From: Ectothiorhodospiraceae bacterium | GTDB taxonomy: Bacteria; Pseudomonadota; Gammaproteobacteria; HK1 | Length of the DNA stretch: 64,000 nt | Assembly (NCBI GenBank): GCA_024234875.1 | Contig: JACKNM010000004.1 | Coordinates: forward strand, 124,001 to 188,000 | Direction of reading: 5' to 3' | Shown: one piece after another, positions 9,353 to 17,450 of the stretch | Numbering within the stretch: the first letter of the stretch is position 1 | Layout of the letters: the number at the start of each line of letters is the position of its first letter | The notes under the pieces: generated by a model | Database searches by the model: none | What the model was told of the DNA's origin: nothing | Seen by the model: the letters and a program-made list of their open reading frames with translations, nothing else | Program-made: the position numbers and the translations under genes

Positions 9353-9396
9353 CGTGAGGTCTCCGTTTCAGGATCGGGTTCTCGACATGGGTGGCA

Positions 9397-9402
9397 ACTA
9401 TC
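9397..9402 (-). promoter_or_regulatory. norC: Candidate -10 element of norC promoter
   Basis: On the minus strand this reads GATAGT, four of six matches to TATAAT. Its centre is about 33 bases from the centre of the Dnr-type box, giving a transcription start near 9390 and placing the box near -42, the classic FNR class II geometry. This is inferred from spacing only. Confidence 0.5.
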
Positions 9403-9425
9403 GGCGGCCTGGCCCGGCCGCATCC

Positions 9426-9439
9426 TTGACTGAAGTCAA
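9426..9439. promoter_or_regulatory. Dnr/FNR-type box upstream of norC
   Basis: TTGACTGAAGTCAA matches the FNR/Dnr/Nnr consensus TTGAC-N4-GTCAA with perfect half-sites. It sits between norC (minus) and the YbiB-like gene (plus). It is well placed to activate norC and is about 130 bases from the first start codon to the right. The likely regulator is the Dnr-type protein encoded at 11792. Confidence 0.85.
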
Positions 9440-9567
9440 GGGCCGATCCGCGTGTCGGGCGCCGGCGGGTGTTGATATGGATCATCGAGCGTGGTCGACG
9501 GTGACCTCGGACTCGCACGTGGCTTAGACTGCCGCGCCGACGCTCGTGCCCGACGGAGGATCCACCA

Positions 9568-9594
9568 ATGCGCCACGACGCGTTCGCACCATGA
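9568..9594 (+). CDS. Possible 8-codon leader ORF coupled to TrpD2-like gene
   Basis: The only good ribosome site in this stretch, GGAGGA at 9555-9560, is spaced for the ATG at 9568. That ATG opens an eight-codon frame (MRHDAFAP) whose TGA overlaps the ATG of the downstream gene as ATGA. The larger gene lacks its own clear ribosome site, so its translation may be coupled to this mini-ORF. This is speculative; the alternative is a GTG start at 9546, in frame with the large gene. Confidence 0.35.
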   Translation: MRHDAFAP

Positions 9595-10676
9595 ACGACA
9601 GCGCCGAGACCGGCTTCCCGCTGGACGCGCTCATCGGACGGATCGCGACCGGTCCGAAGCTCAGCAAGCCGCTCGACCGCGACCAGGCGGCCGCGGGCAT
9701 GCGGGCGATTCTCGAAGGCAGCGCGCATCCGGTGCAGGCGGCGATCTTCCTGATCGCGTTGCGCATGAAGCGTGAGACGGACGACGAGAACCTGGGGCTG
9801 CTCGACGCGTTGCTCGCCGCGTCGCACCGTGCGCGGGCCGACGTGCCGCTACTGGTCGACGTCTCCGAGCCGTACGACGGCTTCGCCCGCCAACTGCTGG
9901 TCACGCCCTTCCTCCCTGCCGTGCTCGCCGCGTGTGGCGTACCGGCGGTCTCACACGGTGTCTGGAGCACCGCCCCGAAGCACGGGCTCACGCACGCGCG
10001 CGTGCTCGCGGCGGCGGGAGTGACGGTGGACCGACCACCGGCGGAGGTCGCGGCACGACTCACCGACCCGCGCATCGGGTGGGGGTATGTCGATCAGTCG
10101 CGATACTGCCCGGCCCTGCACGGGCTCGGCGAGTTGCGTCGACTGATGGTCAAGCGGACCGCGCTCTCCACCCTGGAGCGCGTTCTGGCACCCATCCGGG
10201 CACGGGGTCGCACCCACCTCCTTGCCGGCTACGTGCATACGGCGTATCCGCGGGTCTACGCGATCCTCGCCGCCGCCGCCGGCCACGACAGCGCCTTGCT
10301 GGTGCGCGGCGGCGAGGGCGGCGTTGTACCGGCGCTCAACCAGGACGGGGTGGCCTGGCGCTGGGACGGGCGGGATGCGCCGGAGCGGCTGACACTCTCA
10401 CCCCTCGCGGCGGGTGTCGACCAGGACCTCCGTGCCGCGCCGGCGCCGGCTGCATGCTCCGACGCGGCCGACGCGGGAGCGGCGGCGACCGCCGCCATCG
10501 GCCTCGCCACCCTCGAGGGTGCACCGGGTCCCGCGCGCGACGCACTCGTCTACGGCGCCGCGTCCTGTCTGGTCGATGTCGGCTGCGCACCCGATCTCCG
10601 GGCGGCGGCCGACCAGGTTCGCCGCTGCATCGACGACGGTGCCGCGCGCGCGCGGTTCGAGGCCGGCCGGGGATGA
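9591..10676 (+). CDS. TrpD2/YbiB-like anthranilate phosphoribosyltransferase homologue
   Basis: A 361-residue member of the anthranilate/pyrimidine phosphoribosyltransferase fold family. The N-terminal helical domain (LSKPLDRDQAAAGMRAIL...) and the alpha/beta domain (GVPAVSHG, THLLAGYVHTAYP) are recognisable. The PRPP-binding glycine loop of true TrpD (GTGGD) is replaced by EPYDGFA, as in the TrpD2/YbiB branch, whose E. coli member binds nucleic acids rather than making tryptophan. It lies between the nor and nir genes, divergent from norC and convergent with the CysG-like gene (5-base gap). ATG 9591 is chosen because of coupling to the small upstream frame. The role in denitrification is unknown. 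Confidence 0.75.
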   Translation: MNDSAETGFPLDALIGRIATGPKLSKPLDRDQAAAGMRAILEGSAHPVQAAIFLIALRMKRETDDENLGLLDALLAASHRARADVPLLVDVSEPYDGFARQLLVTPFLPAVLAACGVPAVSHGVWSTAPKHGLTHARVLAAAGVTVDRPPAEVAARLTDPRIGWGYVDQSRYCPALHGLGELRRLMVKRTALSTLERVLAPIRARGRTHLLAGYVHTAYPRVYAILAAAAGHDSALLVRGGEGGVVPALNQDGVAWRWDGRDAPERLTLSPLAAGVDQDLRAAPAPAACSDAADAGAAATAAIGLATLEGAPGPARDALVYGAASCLVDVGCAPDLRAAADQVRRCIDDGAARARFEAGRG

Positions 10677-10681
10677 CGACC

Positions 10682-11656
10682 TCAGGCGCGCAGGACCGCG
10701 GCCCCCTCGCGCTCGACCGCCAGCAGCGTCCGTGCCGCGGTGTCGTCGGCAGTCCATCGGCAGTCACCCAGCCAGGCGACGCGACGACCGGCGCGGGCCG
10801 ACTCGGCCAGGCGCTCGGCCACCCCGTCCGCCGTGGTGACCGGCTCGCGATGGGCATCGCGGCGAACGAGGTCGAGCACCGCGGCCGGCAGGTCGGCGTC
10901 GTGGAGGACGAGGTCGGCCTGCTGCAGCAAGCGCACCGCGCGCAGCGTCGCACGCTCCGGATCGCCATGCGCGGGTGCCGCCACCAGGTAGATCTCGCCT
11001 GCCGCGCCACCATGCGTGGCGTCGAGACGCGCGAGGATGCGCGCTCGCGCCGTCGTCTCGTCACCGCTCAGGAACTGCTCCGCGATCGGTCCCTGGAGGA
11101 CGTCCTCCCAGAAGCGCCGTCGCGACGCGGGGTCGAGGGCCTCCGCCACCCGCGGACGGAGCGACCCGGCCAGCGCGGCGAGCGCCCCGAGGCGCGCAGG
11201 CAACAGGGCCTCCAGCCGGGCACGGAGGAATCGCCCGAGCACCGGCGCGGCGCCGGCGGTGGAGATGGCGACCACCACCGGGGAACGGTCGACGATGGCG
11301 GGCATCACGAAACGGCAGAGCTCCGGCCGATCGACGGCGTTGACCAGCAGGCCGCGCGCGTCGGCGGCGGTGGCGACGGCGCGCGCATCGTCGGCGTCGG
11401 CGAGCGCCACCACCACCAGGCAACAGCCTTCGAGCAGACCGGGGTCGAAGGCCGAGTGGTGAACCGCAGATGCGAGGTGGCTCACCTTCTCGTCGTCGGC
11501 GAGGGCGCGCATCGACGGCTCCAGCACCGGTGCGATCACTCGCACCCGAGCCCCCGCGCGCAGGAGCAGCTCGGCCTTGCGGGCCGCCGTCGCATCGCCA
11601 CCGACGACCGCGCACCAGCGGCCGCGGATGTCGAGGAAGAGCGGAAGATAGTCCAT
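10682..11656 (-). CDS. CysG-like precorrin-2 dehydrogenase/ferrochelatase with decayed SUMT tail
   Basis: The first ~215 residues are a CysG A-domain that oxidises precorrin-2 and inserts iron to give siroheme, the precursor of heme d1. Seen are the NAD loop VVGGDATAARKAELLL, the segment NAVDRPELCRFVMPAIVDRSP and the catalytic-region Ser in AISTAGAAPV. The last ~100 residues are a truncated, degenerate methyltransferase domain: GEIYLVAAPAHGDPERATLRAVRLLQQAD replays the SUMT start but has lost the GAGPGDP loop, and the ~140 residues after it are missing. The methyltransferase step is supplied by the separate NirE at 18973. The ATG follows GAGGTGA. Total 324 residues against about 460 in full CysG. 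Confidence 0.85.
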   Translation of the reverse strand: MDYLPLFLDIRGRWCAVVGGDATAARKAELLLRAGARVRVIAPVLEPSMRALADDEKVSHLASAVHHSAFDPGLLEGCCLVVVALADADDARAVATAADARGLLVNAVDRPELCRFVMPAIVDRSPVVVAISTAGAAPVLGRFLRARLEALLPARLGALAALAGSLRPRVAEALDPASRRRFWEDVLQGPIAEQFLSGDETTARARILARLDATHGGAAGEIYLVAAPAHGDPERATLRAVRLLQQADLVLHDADLPAAVLDLVRRDAHREPVTTADGVAERLAESARAGRRVAWLGDCRWTADDTAARTLLAVEREGAAVLRA

Positions 11657-11791
11657 TCGATCACCTCGAACTCACGGTGTCGGATGCGCCAGGGACGGCC
11701 ATCATGCATCGTCGCGCTCGCTCGCCGCACCCCGGTCGCGCGCTCGATGCCCGGTCGCAACCCGACACCGCCAACCCCGGGAGACTGACCG

Positions 11792-12493
11792 ATGGCCAAC
11801 GCGGACAAGCCCGACTTCGAGACGCTACGCCGCATCCATCTGTTCGACGGTATGGACGACCCCCAGATCGAGGTCATCCGGCGCACGATGCGCGTTCGCC
11901 TGCTCGACGACGGCGAGCGTCTGTTCGACTTCGGTCAGCCGCCCATGCACTTCTTCTTCCTGCGGCAAGGCCAGGTGAAGCTGTTCCGGACCTCCGCCGA
12001 TGGCAGCGAGAAGATCATCGAGATCATCCGCCCCGGCGAGACCTTCGCCGAGGCGGTGATGTTCATGCGCCGTCGGGTCGGCTACCCGGTGAGCGCCGAG
12101 GCCATCGCACCGAGCGTGGTGTGGGCATTCGACAGCGAGGCCATGATCGGCCTGCTGCGCGACTCCGTCGACACCTGCTTCCGCCTGATGGCGAGCCTGT
12201 CGGTGCGGCTGCGCCAACAGATCGACGAGATCGATCGCCTGACCCTGCACGACGCGACCTACCGCGTGGTCAGCTTCCTGCTGGATCAGGTGCCGGAGAC
12301 GACGAGGCCCGGCACCGAGGTGCACCTCACCATGCCGAAGAACGTGCTCGCCTCGCGCCTCGCGATCCAGCCCGAGACCTTCTCGCGCATTCTCGCGCGC
12401 CTCTCGCGCGCCGGCCTGCTGCGGGTGCAGCGAAGCGACATCGTGCTCGAGGATCTCGGACGCCTGCAGGAGATGACCGCCCACGGGCCGTAG
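11792..12493 (+). CDS. dnr: Dnr-type Crp/Fnr transcriptional regulator
   Basis: A 233-residue Crp/Fnr regulator with an N-terminal beta-roll (about 15-120), a long dimerisation helix (about 125-150) and a C-terminal winged helix. The recognition helix reads IQPETFSRILARL and carries the E-x-x-S-R residues that read TTGAC/TTGAT half-sites. There is no N-terminal cysteine cluster for a 4Fe-4S centre, which places it in the Dnr/Nnr class (NO sensing, probably via heme) rather than Fnr. It sits between the nor and nir clusters, and three matching boxes occur in this window. GGGAG precedes the ATG by about eight bases. Confidence 0.88.
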   Translation: MANADKPDFETLRRIHLFDGMDDPQIEVIRRTMRVRLLDDGERLFDFGQPPMHFFFLRQGQVKLFRTSADGSEKIIEIIRPGETFAEAVMFMRRRVGYPVSAEAIAPSVVWAFDSEAMIGLLRDSVDTCFRLMASLSVRLRQQIDEIDRLTLHDATYRVVSFLLDQVPETTRPGTEVHLTMPKNVLASRLAIQPETFSRILARLSRAGLLRVQRSDIVLEDLGRLQEMTAHGP

Positions 12494-12630
12494 CCGCCGA
12501 CGATGTCCGGTGGTCGCACCGTCGACCGTTCGCTGAGCGAGACGGCCCTGACCTTGCGCCGCGGTTGGCGTGGCAGGGCCGGCGGTCGTGCCGCGCCGGT
12601 CCGAGACATCGCTGGCGGATGCACTGGATC

Positions 12631-14178
12631 TCAGTGGCTGGTCCCCGCCGAGCGCGTGATCTTGTTGTGCACGTTGTACTTCCCCGAGGGCTTGACCATC
12701 GGCAGGCGCTTGACCTCGGTGAGGGTCGCCGCGTCGTAGACGACCAGGGCGCCGTCCATGTCCCAGATGCTGACGAGCGCGTAACGCCCGTCGCGGGTGA
12801 ATTCCACGTGGGCCGCGGTCTTCCCGGGCGCCGGCCGCAGCGTGGCGACGATCTCCAGCGTCTTCTTGTCGATGACGTGCATCGCGTCGCGGTCCTTGCC
12901 GAAGAAGACGTCGACCCAGGCGTAGGGCGTGTTCTCGTGGCTGCGCATGAAGAAGCCGGGACCCAGCGTCGGGATGCGCTTGACGACCTTCCAGCCCTTC
13001 ATCTCGATGACCGTCACCTCCGACTCCTTGAGATTCGGCGTCGCGAGCACCTGGCGACCGTCGTGCTCCCAGGTGATGCCGGAGCCGAGGTGCGGCAGGC
13101 CGGCGAGGTCGATGTCGGCGATCTTGCGTCCGACGAGGAGATTGACCACTTGTCCGTTCTTCGCGTTGCGTGCCGCACCGATCAGGTTCTCGTACGCCGG
13201 GTCGAAGAAGAAGTCGTCGAGATAGTCGTCGAGCTCGATGCGGCGCACCGGGAAGCGCTCGGCGATCTTCGGTGGACCCTCGACCCGGTAGTCGTGGACC
13301 CGACCGTAGTACACCGGCTCGTCCGCGTACTGGATCTCCCACACCTCCTCGATGTCCTTGAGCGCCGCGATGAAGCTGTTGCGCGGCGGTGCGTCGTAGA
13401 CCGCGCTCACCCGCGAGGTCCGTCCCGCGCCATCGGCGACCGCGATGACCTTCTCGACCCCGAGATCCTCCGCCCGCAGGACCACCAGGGTGTGCGGCAG
13501 GTAGTTGGCCACCATGACGTGGCGACCGTCGGACGACACCGCGATGTTGCGGGTGTTGATTCCGGCGCGCACCTCGGCCACGGTGCTGAGGGTCTGGATA
13601 TCGAACTTGGTGATCCAGCCGTCGCGCGAGGCGAGGTAGGTGTAGCGCCCGTCGGGCGAGAACTTCGGGCCACCGTGCAGGGCATAGCGTGACTTGAAGC
13701 GGTGAATGGGCTCGAGTCGGTCGCCATCGAGCACCGTCACGTGGTGGTCGCCCGACTCGACCACCAGGAACAGGTTGAGCGGATCGGCCTGGTAGCGCGG
13801 CGGCGAATCGGGCACCGGCGTGAGGACGCGGGTCGACTCGATCTCCGCCTGTCCCCAGGGCGGGACCTCGGCCAGTGGCGAGTACACGTGACCGACCACC
13901 GCCGCGATCTGCGACGGGGTCAGAATCTCGGAGAAGGCCGGCATCTGCGTCGCCGGTAGCCCCGCCGCGACGACCGCCGAGGCCCGCTTGCGTGGCAATC
14001 GCCCGAGGTTCTCCGGCAACAGCGCAGGACCAATGGCGCCCAGTCGGTCCGCGCCGTGGCAGGACGCGCAATGCGTCGCATAGAGCGCCGCGCCGCCGTC
14101 GTCTGCGGTCGCGCTCGCCACGGCGAGCAGTAACCACGCGCCCGCACCGAGCGCCGCCGTGCACCATCGCGTGCTCAT
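12631..14178 (-). CDS. nirN: NirN: c-type cytochrome / heme d1 protein (dihydro-heme d1 dehydrogenase)
   Basis: NirN is a periplasmic NirS paralogue that carries out the last step of heme d1 formation, introducing the propionate double bond, and helps deliver the cofactor. The 515 residues start with a signal peptide (1-25), then a cytochrome c domain with CASCHG near 37-42 and GPALLPENLGRLP, then an eight-bladed d1-type propeller (about 125-510). Its length and the LLPENL phrase distinguish it from NirS and NirF. It is the last gene of the nir run; its ATG overlaps the nirJ stop. The convergent dnr gene ends 137 bases away. Confidence 0.9.
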   Translation of the reverse strand: MSTRWCTAALGAGAWLLLAVASATADDGGAALYATHCASCHGADRLGAIGPALLPENLGRLPRKRASAVVAAGLPATQMPAFSEILTPSQIAAVVGHVYSPLAEVPPWGQAEIESTRVLTPVPDSPPRYQADPLNLFLVVESGDHHVTVLDGDRLEPIHRFKSRYALHGGPKFSPDGRYTYLASRDGWITKFDIQTLSTVAEVRAGINTRNIAVSSDGRHVMVANYLPHTLVVLRAEDLGVEKVIAVADGAGRTSRVSAVYDAPPRNSFIAALKDIEEVWEIQYADEPVYYGRVHDYRVEGPPKIAERFPVRRIELDDYLDDFFFDPAYENLIGAARNAKNGQVVNLLVGRKIADIDLAGLPHLGSGITWEHDGRQVLATPNLKESEVTVIEMKGWKVVKRIPTLGPGFFMRSHENTPYAWVDVFFGKDRDAMHVIDKKTLEIVATLRPAPGKTAAHVEFTRDGRYALVSIWDMDGALVVYDAATLTEVKRLPMVKPSGKYNVHNKITRSAGTSH

Positions 14179-15359
14179 CGAGCCACCGCCGTCGCCGGGA
14201 CCGGCGCCTCGCTCGGGGCGAGACCGATCTCGCGGTCGTCGAGATAGCAGCCGGGGTCCTCGGCCCAGAGGTCACCTGTGGTCTGGAAGGCGCGCACCCG
14301 GGTGTTGCCGCCGCAGACGTCGAGATACGCGCACGCGCCACAGCGCCCCTTGACCGGTCGGGGGCGGCGCTTGAGCCCGTCGAGCACCGCGTCGGACCGG
14401 TCCTCCCAGATCTCGGAGAACGGGCGGTCGCGAACGTTACCGAGCGTGTGGTGCCACCAGAACGTGTCGGGATGCACCCGTCCCTCGTTGTCGATGTTCG
14501 CGATCCACAGGCCAGACGCGTTCCCGCCCCAACGCACCAGCCGCTCACGAAGCGCGGCCACGCGCTCGGGGAACCGCCGCGCCACCCAGTGCAGCAAGTA
14601 GACCGCGTCGGCGTCGTTGTTCCCGGTGACGTAATCGCGAGCCCGACCCGTCGCGATGTCGGTCCAGCAGGCGTCGATCAGCTGGTCCATCGCCTCGCGG
14701 GTCACCGCATGACGGGCGTCGGAGCGACGATTCCGATTGCCGCGACCGGCGTAGTTCAGGTGCGAGAGATAGAACTTGTCCACGTCCTCGTCGTCGAGCA
14801 GGCGCAGCAGGTCCGGGAGCTCGGCGGCGTTGTCCTCGGTGAGGGTGAAGCGCAGCCCGACCTTGATGCCGGCCCCATGGCACAGTCGAACCGCGCGCAG
14901 CGAGCGGTCGAAGGCACCGACCATGCGCCGGAAGCGGTCGTGGGTCTCGCGCATGCCGTCGATGCTGATGCCGACGTAGTCGTATCCGACGTCGGCGACG
15001 GCATCGATGTTGGTCTCGTCGATCGGCGTGCCGTTGGTCGACAGCCCGACGTAGAAGCCGAGCGCCTTCGCCGCGCGTGAGATCTCGAAGATGTGCGGAT
15101 GGAGCAGTGGCTCGCCACCCGACAGGATCAGGACCGGGACCCCATAGCGGCGGAGATCCGACATCGTGGTCAGGACCTCGTCGAGCGCGAGCTCGTTCGG
15201 AAAGTCACGGTCGGCGGAGACCGAGTAGCAATGCTTGCAGGTGAGGTTGCAGCGGCGGATCAGGTTCCAGATCACCACCGGCCCCGGCGGGTCTCGCCGT
15301 GGGCCGAGGGGCGTCGGATTCGCGACCTCGCGCAGGTAGTTCGACAGGCGGAACATCAT
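14175..15359 (-). CDS. nirJ: NirJ, radical SAM heme d1 biosynthesis protein
   Basis: Radical SAM enzyme that removes propionate side chains during conversion of didecarboxysiroheme to heme d1. The 394 residues contain the SAM cluster motif CNLTCKHC (about 38-45), GGEP (about 83-86), and a C-terminal SPASM-type cysteine set around CGACAYLDVC. The start at 15359 is an ATGATG pair preceded by GAGGG and overlapping the nirH stop. A much longer in-frame extension exists upstream but lies over nirH and is arginine-rich, so it was discarded. The length matches NirJ (about 390). Confidence 0.94.
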   Translation of the reverse strand: MMFRLSNYLREVANPTPLGPRRDPPGPVVIWNLIRRCNLTCKHCYSVSADRDFPNELALDEVLTTMSDLRRYGVPVLILSGGEPLLHPHIFEISRAAKALGFYVGLSTNGTPIDETNIDAVADVGYDYVGISIDGMRETHDRFRRMVGAFDRSLRAVRLCHGAGIKVGLRFTLTEDNAAELPDLLRLLDDEDVDKFYLSHLNYAGRGNRNRRSDARHAVTREAMDQLIDACWTDIATGRARDYVTGNNDADAVYLLHWVARRFPERVAALRERLVRWGGNASGLWIANIDNEGRVHPDTFWWHHTLGNVRDRPFSEIWEDRSDAVLDGLKRRPRPVKGRCGACAYLDVCGGNTRVRAFQTTGDLWAEDPGCYLDDREIGLAPSEAPVPATAVAR

Positions 15360-15910
15360 CGAGCCCTCGTGGGCTGCGTCGCGTCGGCATCGCCTCGACG
15401 CAACCGCAGTCCGGTCTTCTTCAGAATGCGCGTGCTGTAGAGCACCTCGAAGCCACGGACACGGTCCCCCAGCATCCGGGCGATGGTCGCGACCTTGCCC
15501 TCGACCTCCTGGCGGTCGCGACCGTGGACCATCGCGAACAGGTTGTACGGCCAGACCGGTGGACGGCGAGGCCGCTGATAGCAGTGGCTCACGAAATCGA
15601 GCGCGCCGACCGCGCGCCCGCACTCGGCGGTCAGCGCGTCGTCGACGTCCCACACCGACATCCCATTGGCCGCGTAGCCGATGGCGTAGTGGTTGGGAAC
15701 CGCGGCGATTCGTCGGATCGCGCCTCGCTCGAGCATCGAGCGCATGCATGCCTCGACCGCCTCGGGTGTCGCCCCGATTCGCTCCGCGACCGCCTCGAAC
15801 GGCCGCGAGACCAGTGGCAGACCGGCCTGCGTCGCCAGCACCACGGCGCCCTCGAGCCACTCGGGGTCGGTCGGCGCGCACGCACGCTGCCGTGCACTGA
15901 CATCGCTCAC
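15356..15910 (-). CDS. nirH: NirH, siroheme decarboxylase subunit
   Basis: One of four Lrp/AsnC-like paralogues that together decarboxylate siroheme to 12,18-didecarboxysiroheme. The 184 residues show an N-terminal winged-helix-like part, NHYAIGYAANGMSVWDV, and CYQRPRRPPVWPYNLFAMVHGR, ending with STRILKKTGLRL, which I associate with NirH. The start is taken as GTG 15910 because GGAGG sits six bases upstream within the end of nirG; an in-frame ATG further up would overlap nirG extensively. The TGA overlaps the nirJ ATG. Confidence 0.85.
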   Translation of the reverse strand: MSDVSARQRACAPTDPEWLEGAVVLATQAGLPLVSRPFEAVAERIGATPEAVEACMRSMLERGAIRRIAAVPNHYAIGYAANGMSVWDVDDALTAECGRAVGALDFVSHCYQRPRRPPVWPYNLFAMVHGRDRQEVEGKVATIARMLGDRVRGFEVLYSTRILKKTGLRLRRGDADATQPTRAR

Positions 15911-15911
15911 C

Positions 15912-16442
15912 TCAGACCTCCAGACGCAGGCCGACGAAGAACTCCTCGATCTTCGGGAGATCGACCACCTCGATACCGGTTTCCGCGGCGATGGCGGCGA
16001 CGACCCGGTCGACATCGGCCCGCGATCCCGCCCCGACCACGAACCACATGTTCAGTCGATGGGCACGCTCGTAGTTGTGCGCGACCTCGGGGAAGCCGTT
16101 CACGACCTCGGCCACGTCGTCGAATCGCTCCGCCGGCACCGCCATCGCGCAGAGCGAGAACGCGCCACCGAGGCGCTCGGCGTCGTACATGGGCCCGAAG
16201 CGCGTCAGCACCCCGTCGGCCAGAAGGCCCTCGATGCGGCGGACAAGTGACGCCTCGTCGATGCCGAGCTCGGCCGCGCAGGTGGCGAAGGGACGCGCCT
16301 CGACGGCGATCCCGTCCTGCAGACGGTTGACGATGGCGCGGTCCAGCGCATCGAGCACGCGGCGTGGTCGCGCCGACTGGCTCGTGCCGCCTCGCGCCGC
16401 CACCGGGCCGCGCACGCCCACCTCGCGCTGGTCAGCCTTCAC
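15912..16442 (-). CDS. nirG: NirG, siroheme decarboxylase subunit
   Basis: Second of the four siroheme decarboxylase paralogues. The 176-residue product has the AsnC-type helix-turn-helix region (LDALDRAIVNRLQDG...) and the conserved block HNYERAHRLNMWFVV typical of the NirD/NirG pair. GTG 16442 is the preferred start: GAGGG precedes it and it clears nirL by a short overlap; ATG 16457 lacks a ribosome site. Assignment of G versus D follows gene order (nirD-L-G-H) rather than diagnostic residues. Confidence 0.82.
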   Translation of the reverse strand: MKADQREVGVRGPVAARGGTSQSARPRRVLDALDRAIVNRLQDGIAVEARPFATCAAELGIDEASLVRRIEGLLADGVLTRFGPMYDAERLGGAFSLCAMAVPAERFDDVAEVVNGFPEVAHNYERAHRLNMWFVVGAGSRADVDRVVAAIAAETGIEVVDLPKIEEFFVGLRLEV

Positions 16443-16935
16443 GCTCGCCCTCACCATCGAATCGATACCGAGCGCCGCGCTGTTTGAAGCACCGATTGCT
16501 GAACAGAACGGCGTAAGGAATGTCCTGCAGGGGCGCGGACTCGCGCAGCGCGTGGATGCGCGCACGCACTGCCTCGCGCTCGCGCCCGTGAATCATGCAG
16601 AAGAGGTTGTAGAGCCAGCTCGGGGGCCGCCGGGGACGGCGGTAACACAGGGTGACGTCGGGCTGCACGCCGAGCCAGGCACCGACCTCGTCGACACGGT
16701 CGTCCGGCACGTCCCAGACCACCATCGCGTTCGCCGTCATTCCGAGCGCGCGATGACGCACGACCACCCCGAGACGCTTGATCACCCCGTCACGCTGCAA
16801 CGATGCGATCACGTCGATCACCTCGGCCTCGTCGAGCCCGATGGACTCGCCGAGCGCGCGGTACGGGCGGGGCACCAGGGCGAGCCCGTCCTGCAGGGCA
16901 CCGACCACTGCCAGCTCGCGCGCGGTCAGCTCCAC
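16432..16935 (-). CDS. nirL: NirL, siroheme decarboxylase subunit
   Basis: Third siroheme decarboxylase paralogue, 167 residues. It has the H-R-A-L-G-M-T-A-N-A-M-V-V-W-D-V segment and the CYRRPRRPPSWLYNLFCMIHGRE block shared by the NirL/NirH half of the family, ending in SNRCFKQRGARY. GTG 16935 is the best available start, lying just before the nirD stop; no strong ribosome site is visible, so translation may be coupled to nirD. The stop overlaps the beginning of nirG. Confidence 0.82.
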   Translation of the reverse strand: MELTARELAVVGALQDGLALVPRPYRALGESIGLDEAEVIDVIASLQRDGVIKRLGVVVRHRALGMTANAMVVWDVPDDRVDEVGAWLGVQPDVTLCYRRPRRPPSWLYNLFCMIHGREREAVRARIHALRESAPLQDIPYAVLFSNRCFKQRGARYRFDGEGEREG

Positions 16936-17450
16936 AGCGGGAATCCCAGGTCGATGTGATAGGCCCGCTCGAGCGGCAAGCGCAGCGCGACCAGTCCGGT
17001 GCGCCGCTCGATGTCGTCCAGTGTGCGGTTGACGCGCCACTCGTCGTCGCCGGTCACCACGAACCAGAGGTTGTAGCCGTGCTCGCGCTCGTAGTTGTGG
17101 TTGACCTCGACATAACCGCTGACGAGCGCTGCGACCTCGTCCAGCCGCAGCGCCGGCACTGCGAGCGCGGCGAGCAGGCTGAAGCCGGCTCGCCGCGGCG
17201 TGAACACCGCGCCGACTCGACTCACGATTCCGCGCTCGACCAGCGACGCGAGAAGACGCAGCACCTCGGCCTCGTCGGTGCCGAGCCGGGCCGCGATGGA
17301 CGCGAAGGGCGCCGGGACCAGCGGCAGGTCGCGCTGGTACTCGTCGAGCAGCCGGCGCTCGAGCTCCGTCAGACCACCGGTCGGTGCAACGTCGCCCGCG
17401 GTCTGCTCAGAGGCCGATGCGATGGGCGCGGGCGGTGAGAAAGATGCCAC
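16926..17450 (-). CDS. nirD: NirD, siroheme decarboxylase subunit
   Basis: Fourth siroheme decarboxylase paralogue, 174 residues, first of the nirDLGH group. It shows LTELERRLLDEYQRDLPLV (winged-helix start) and NHNYEREHGYNLWFVVTGDD, the NirD/NirG hallmark. GTG 17450 has GGAG seven bases upstream and overlaps the end of nirF by 44 bases, which implies tight coupling. The four subunits are encoded separately rather than fused as NirDL. Confidence 0.84.
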   Translation of the reverse strand: MASFSPPAPIASASEQTAGDVAPTGGLTELERRLLDEYQRDLPLVPAPFASIAARLGTDEAEVLRLLASLVERGIVSRVGAVFTPRRAGFSLLAALAVPALRLDEVAALVSGYVEVNHNYEREHGYNLWFVVTGDDEWRVNRTLDDIERRTGLVALRLPLERAYHIDLGFPLWS

